Part shown: one piece after another, positions 60,546 to 64,000 of the stretch
Layout: each line of letters opens with the position of its first letter
How positions within the stretch are numbered: the first letter of the stretch is position 1
From: an uncultured Lachnospiraceae bacterium
GTDB taxonomy: Bacteria; Bacillota; Clostridia; Lachnospirales; Lachnospiraceae
Reading direction: 5' to 3'
NCBI GenBank assembly: GCA_910578845.1
Contig: CAJTSL010000013.1
Coordinates: forward strand, 11,634-75,633
Length of the DNA: 64,000 nt
Translations under genes and position numbers: made by a program
Notes under the pieces: model-generated
What the model was told of the DNA's origin: nothing
The model's input: only the letters and a program-made list of their open reading frames with translations
The model's database searches: none

Positions 60546-63032
60546 TTAAGGCGCTCCATGCGCCTCCCAGAACCGCCCAATGCTCTCTGCAATCTGAGTG
60601 GTCGTTACAACTTCATAATTCCTCCATTCCCTTGGAAAGAGCCTCTGATAGGCAGCGTTTAAGAACCGCTCATCCAATAAGACGACAACGCCCACATCGT
60701 CCGCCGTCCGTATGACGCGCCCTGCTGCCTGTAAGACTTTGTTCATTCCCGGGTACCGATAAGCATAATCGAACCCATTCTCCCCAAGGCCATCAAAATA
60801 CTGCTTCAGGATCTCTCTCTCATGACAGACTTGCGGCAACCCAGTGCCGACAATAATCGCTCCGATCAGGCTATCATTCTTCAGATCAATCCCCTCGCTG
60901 AAGATACCGCCCATCACACAAAATCCAAGCAGGCTCTTCTGCTCTTCCACTTCGATGTCCATGCAGATTACTTCCTCCAGGTTACAGCTCTCATTGCCAA
61001 TGAAACGGTTCAAAAACGCTTCCCTGGAACGCTCGTTCATATAGTCCTCTTGTATGATGCACTCTATCCTTTCATTCGCGAAATATTGCATAAAGCAGTC
61101 ATATACCTGCCGCAGGAACGCATGTGAGGGGAAAAAGACCAAATAATTCCCCTGCCTGCTCCTTACTGTCTCATAGATATAAGAGGCAATATTATAATAT
61201 TCCATTTCACTGCGCCTCGTATATTTGCTCGTGACATCACTTCCTATATAAAGGCCCCTTTTCTCTTCTTGAAAGACTGATTTCGCATAGACCTCATAGT
61301 CCCCTTCTTCTGCGCCCAATAACATCTTATAATACTGGATCGGCAATAACGTCGCCGAGAACATAATCGTACTACGTCCCCTCATCATACACTCTTGTAG
61401 ATTCTTCGACGGGTTGACACAGAAAAGCTTCAACTGAAAACTCCCATCCTCTCCCATTTGCGAATATGTGACATAATTTTCATCTACCAGTTCATAGATA
61501 TAGAGAAAATGTGATATTTCGAAGTAAAACTCCAAAACAGCCTTCCGCACAGGGCTTTCCTCATGTTCTTCCAAATAATCCTCCATAGCGCCATTTAACC
61601 GGGCAAGCGCCATGATGAAAGAAGAAACGGACGGCTCTATCCGGTAGCTTTCACACTCCCTTTTGAGCACAAGCAGTTCCTTGTTACATCTTTCCAGCAG
61701 CTTCTCCATTTTGGGCGCGTGATTCTTCACTTCCCTCTTTAACTGTAGGAAATCTTCCTTCCGCAGAACTGCGCTGTACATATCCCTGCCACGCTCTACC
61801 AAGTTATGCGCCTCATCTATTAAGAACAGATACTCTCCTTTGCTTCCCTCCGCAAAGAAGCGCCGCAAATAGACATGCGGGTCGAAAACATAATTATAGT
61901 CGCATATAATGGCATCCGAGAAAAGGCTCATGTCTAAGCACATCTCAAAGGGACAGACCTGATGCCGTTTGGCATATTCCTCAATTTTATCCCTATGGAA
62001 ACTGTCCTCTGTCGTCAACAGCTCATACATAGCGTTATTGATCCTGTCATAATGCCCCTTCGCATATGGACAGGCTTCCGGGTTGCATTCCGTCTCTTCC
62101 TGGAAGCAGATCTTCTCCTTAGCCGTCAGAACAACCGTCTTAAACTGCAAACCGTTCCCACGCAATCGTTGAAACGTATCCTCCGCTACTGTTCTCGTGA
62201 TCGTCTTCGCAGTCAAATAGAAGATCTTCTCCCCTATCCCTTCTCCGACTGCCTTAACTGCCGGAAATACTGTCGAAATCGTCTTGCCGACTCCGGTAGG
62301 CGCTTCGATGAACAGCTTCCTCTTATGATAAATCGTCCGGTACACATAAGAGGCCAGTTCCTTCTGCCCTTCCCGGTAGGCAAACGGAAAGGAAAGCGCT
62401 TTAATGGATGCCCGCCTTTGTTGCTGCCAGGCAAAACTATAATCCGCCCATTTACGGTACTGCGCCATGACTTCTTCAAACCATTCCTGTAATTCTGTAA
62501 ATAAATACTCATAATGGAAATATCGGATTTCATTTGGTGAAAGATCCGTCACGCCCGCTCTATCTAGCTGGCAATACGTCATCCTGACGCGAACTGACTG
62601 CAAATGGTTCTGTGCCGCATAAATATAGGCATAACATTTTGCCTGCGCCAGATGCACTGCCACGGCTTCTTTCATTTTCAAAAGATCATGATAGGTCCCT
62701 TTGATCTCGTCAATTGTGACCGTAATCACCTGCGTCAGATCAGGCGGGATCTCCGTATCCGTTAACCGCGCAGTCACGTATTTATCACCTGTTGCTTCTA
62801 TTATAATACCGTCGGCACGCCCTTCAATCAGGATATCATATTCCTTAGCCGGGTAGCGGAAGCGAAGAGGGACTTCTGCATGGTATTCCGTCCCCATCCT
62901 TTTCTGGATCATCCGGTGGATGCGCCCTCCTTCCTGCATGGCATCCGCAGACGCTGAAACCCTCCTGTTGTCAATATCCCCGGATCGCAATATAAATTCT
63001 ACCAGGTTCCTGACCGATATCCGAATCTCCAT
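60546..63032 (-). CDS. XPD/DinG-like DNA helicase with N-terminal PD-(D/E)XK nuclease-like domain
   Basis: This 828-residue protein begins with a nuclease-like domain (about residues 1-190): ILIEGRADGIIIEA, the catalytic-type TVDEIKGTY and AQAKCYAYIYA. The superfamily 2 helicase follows: Walker A APTGVGKTIS (about 243), cysteines for an iron-sulphur cluster (KICFQEETECNPEACPYAKG, then HQVCPFEMC), FLIDEAHNLVERG and the C-terminal motifs GGIFSEGIDL and QAAGRVIRTADD. XPD/DinG helicases unwind damaged or forked DNA in the 5'-3' direction. Whether the nuclease domain is active cannot be told from sequence alone. The neighbours encode endonuclease IV and a TIGR03915-type protein. Confidence 0.87.
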   Translation of the reverse strand: MEIRISVRNLVEFILRSGDIDNRRVSASADAMQEGGRIHRMIQKRMGTEYHAEVPLRFRYPAKEYDILIEGRADGIIIEATGDKYVTARLTDTEIPPDLTQVITVTIDEIKGTYHDLLKMKEAVAVHLAQAKCYAYIYAAQNHLQSVRVRMTYCQLDRAGVTDLSPNEIRYFHYEYLFTELQEWFEEVMAQYRKWADYSFAWQQQRRASIKALSFPFAYREGQKELASYVYRTIYHKRKLFIEAPTGVGKTISTVFPAVKAVGEGIGEKIFYLTAKTITRTVAEDTFQRLRGNGLQFKTVVLTAKEKICFQEETECNPEACPYAKGHYDRINNAMYELLTTEDSFHRDKIEEYAKRHQVCPFEMCLDMSLFSDAIICDYNYVFDPHVYLRRFFAEGSKGEYLFLIDEAHNLVERGRDMYSAVLRKEDFLQLKREVKNHAPKMEKLLERCNKELLVLKRECESYRIEPSVSSFIMALARLNGAMEDYLEEHEESPVRKAVLEFYFEISHFLYIYELVDENYVTYSQMGEDGSFQLKLFCVNPSKNLQECMMRGRSTIMFSATLLPIQYYKMLLGAEEGDYEVYAKSVFQEEKRGLYIGSDVTSKYTRRSEMEYYNIASYIYETVRSRQGNYLVFFPSHAFLRQVYDCFMQYFANERIECIIQEDYMNERSREAFLNRFIGNESCNLEEVICMDIEVEEQKSLLGFCVMGGIFSEGIDLKNDSLIGAIIVGTGLPQVCHEREILKQYFDGLGENGFDYAYRYPGMNKVLQAAGRVIRTADDVGVVVLLDERFLNAAYQRLFPREWRNYEVVTTTQIAESIGRFWEAHGAP

Positions 63033-63181
63033 GCATTTTCACTTCCTTTCCTCTGCCACCAATCCTAATTCCCTAAGATCCCATCAAACCAAGCTTTATC
63101 CTAAACTACATAATCCCAATAGCAGCTATCTTACGCATGATAGCCACCTATGCACTATACAACTGCCTGTCACAGCTTCCA

Positions 63182-63228
63182 CAAGAATTGCTTTGCAATT
63201 CTTGCGACGCAAGCTACAAGCTTGCGTC
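63182..63228. repeat. Twin perfect hairpins
   Basis: CAAGAATTGC (63182-63191) pairs with GCAATTCTTG (63195-63204), and GACGCAAGC (63206-63214) with GCTTGCGTC (63220-63228). They lie between the HPr-like and helicase genes and resemble the multi-hairpin elements at 25.9 and 28.3 kb in style. Confidence 0.6.
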
Positions 63229-63242
63229 TATTATATCACAAA

Positions 63243-63286
63243 AAACTCCCTGGCAGGATATCATCTCATATCCTACCGGGGAGTTT
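63243..63286 (-). terminator. Intrinsic terminator of the HPr-like gene
   Basis: Outer stem AAACTCCC (63243-63250) with GGGAGTTT (63279-63286) and inner stem AGGATAT/ATATCCT (63255-63261, 63268-63274). On the minus strand it is followed by TT, G and further T residues. Confidence 0.75.
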
Positions 63287-63306
63287 ATATTATATTTACT
63301 CTCAAT

Positions 63307-63537
63307 TTAACAAGCTACTGCAAATTTCTGGAGATACTTCTCAAAATCGGCATCATGCCCATTGCAGGAAACTGTCAGTATTTGATTGAAGTTCAAACCC
63401 AGCACACCAATGATGGATTTGGCATCTACTATGAAACTATTGTAGGAAATATCTACATCAAACATACATCTCGTAGCTGCCGCTACAAACTCTTTCACTT
63501 CGTCAGGACTTAACTTAATTCTGTGTTTCATCATCAT
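63307..63537 (-). CDS. HPr-like protein lacking the catalytic histidine (Crh-like)
   Basis: The start is taken at the first of three ATG codons at 63537, after GGAGGG. The 76-residue protein has the HPr fold pattern, but the GLHARP segment with His15 is missing (the region reads KLSPDEVKEFVAAA). The regulatory region FIVDAKSIIGVLGL, with the Ser46-type serine, is well kept. Such a protein cannot carry phosphate for sugar transport, but could be a target of HPr kinase and a partner of CcpA, as Crh is in Bacillus. It is monocistronic with its own terminator. Confidence 0.8.
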   Translation of the reverse strand: MMMKHRIKLSPDEVKEFVAAATRCMFDVDISYNSFIVDAKSIIGVLGLNFNQILTVSCNGHDADFEKYLQKFAVAC

Positions 63538-63778
63538 AAACACCCTCCTTTTCATTTTATATGGTTATGTGCAAACCCGGAAATCGATTTCCCTTTTTTG
63601 TTGTTGGTGTTATTATACTCCATTCCCTTCATTTGTAAATAGTAAATTATTGTGCCTAGAATATGCACAATTTAGCCATTTTTTACATTTTTACCAACTC
63701 TTGCTTTCCTTTTTTCCAATCTTTGTTTATTCTGCTTATTATTGCTTTATTACGCTAACATAAACGTGCGCATATTTC

Positions 63779-64000
63779 TCACTTTTTACTAAATTCAACC
63801 ATATATTCTTGGAAGCGCAAGGGCAGCATCTGCTGTTGCAGTTTCAAATTTTTACGTTCCTTTATAGCAAGCGAATGGCAAAACAAAGTAAAAAGCTCCT
63901 GGTATGCATCCTCATTCTCAGATAGCTGTAGCGCGTCTTCTGCTAACGCCTCTTGCCCGGAAACAAGATACCACTCTTTGTTCGCCGGATGTACACCGTA
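63779..64000 (-). CDS. TIGR03915-type putative DNA repair protein, C-terminal part (cut by window edge)
   Basis: The last 73 codons are present and end FQEYMVEFSKK before a TGA at 63779-63781. The segment with AIKERKNLKLQQQMLPLRF matches the conserved C-terminal motif (IKER.NP.LQ..M.PLRY) of TIGR03915 proteins. These are usually encoded next to a radical-SAM protein and are thought to act in DNA repair. That partner should lie beyond the window. The neighbouring helicase and endonuclease IV fit a repair theme. Confidence 0.75.
   Translation of the reverse strand, partial: YGVHPANKEWYLVSGQEALAEDALQLSENEDAYQELFTLFCHSLAIKERKNLKLQQQMLPLRFQEYMVEFSKK

Overview
The window looks like a chromosomal segment of a gut-type Firmicute, most likely a Lachnospiraceae-like Clostridium relative. 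This rests on strong AGGAGG ribosome sites, LplABC-type sugar ABC transport, YesS/RhgR-like AraC regulation, PL11 and PL26-like pectin lyases, ECF transporter parts, PadR-DUF1700-DUF4097 and LytTR-DUF3021 modules. No rRNA, tRNA, CRISPR array, intact phage or intact IS element was seen.

Layout. 1-3.8 kb: the start of rhaA (L-rhamnose isomerase), a divergent AraC regulator and a GH31 alpha-glucosidase, with AraC-type operators. 3.8-6 kb: an ECF sigma factor and a large membrane anti-sigma-like protein. 6-7.4 kb: a cobalamin riboswitch, a DUF4430 (transcobalamin-like) lipoprotein and an ECF S component. 7.4-11 kb: an ECF sigma factor, a membrane protein and an ABC-2 exporter in one coupled operon. 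11-16 kb: a CmpB-like membrane protein and a MarR plus heterodimeric ABC exporter operon. 16-18.3 kb: a GH53 galactanase lipoprotein. 18.7-21.6 kb: an ABC-2 exporter followed by LytTR and DUF3021. 21.7-25.4 kb: an AT-rich accessory patch with a broken DUF1016 nuclease, a Fic protein, a DHFR-like protein and a NUDIX hydrolase. 25.4-30.3 kb: PspC, a PadR envelope operon and an ECF sigma/DUF4179 pair.

30.4-48.1 kb is a rhamnogalacturonan-I utilisation locus, all on the minus strand: MCP chemoreceptor, DUF1961 (YesU-like), YesS/RhgR-like membrane AraC regulator, LplB, LplC, LplA, GH2, PL26/YetA-like lyase and PL11 lyase. Together these would sense, import and depolymerise pectin backbone oligomers; the released rhamnose would feed the rhamnose isomerase at the left edge.

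48.3-54.6 kb: an FtsX fragment, then a three-gene ABC exporter operon preceded by a good promoter, a 35-codon leader ORF and an intrinsic terminator, with a visible competing antiterminator pairing. I read this as a ribosome-mediated attenuator of drug efflux, the architecture known for bmrBCD. 54.6-59.2 kb: a membrane operon with two GT-C-like proteins around a GH13 enzyme; one of them is split by a frameshift at a run of nine G, and a second run of nine G lies in frame in the pectin regulator. 59.4-64 kb: DNA-repair genes (endonuclease IV, an XPD/DinG-like helicase with an N-terminal nuclease, a TIGR03915-like partial gene) and a Crh-like HPr without the catalytic histidine. Short degenerate tandem repeats and multi-hairpin elements recur between genes.
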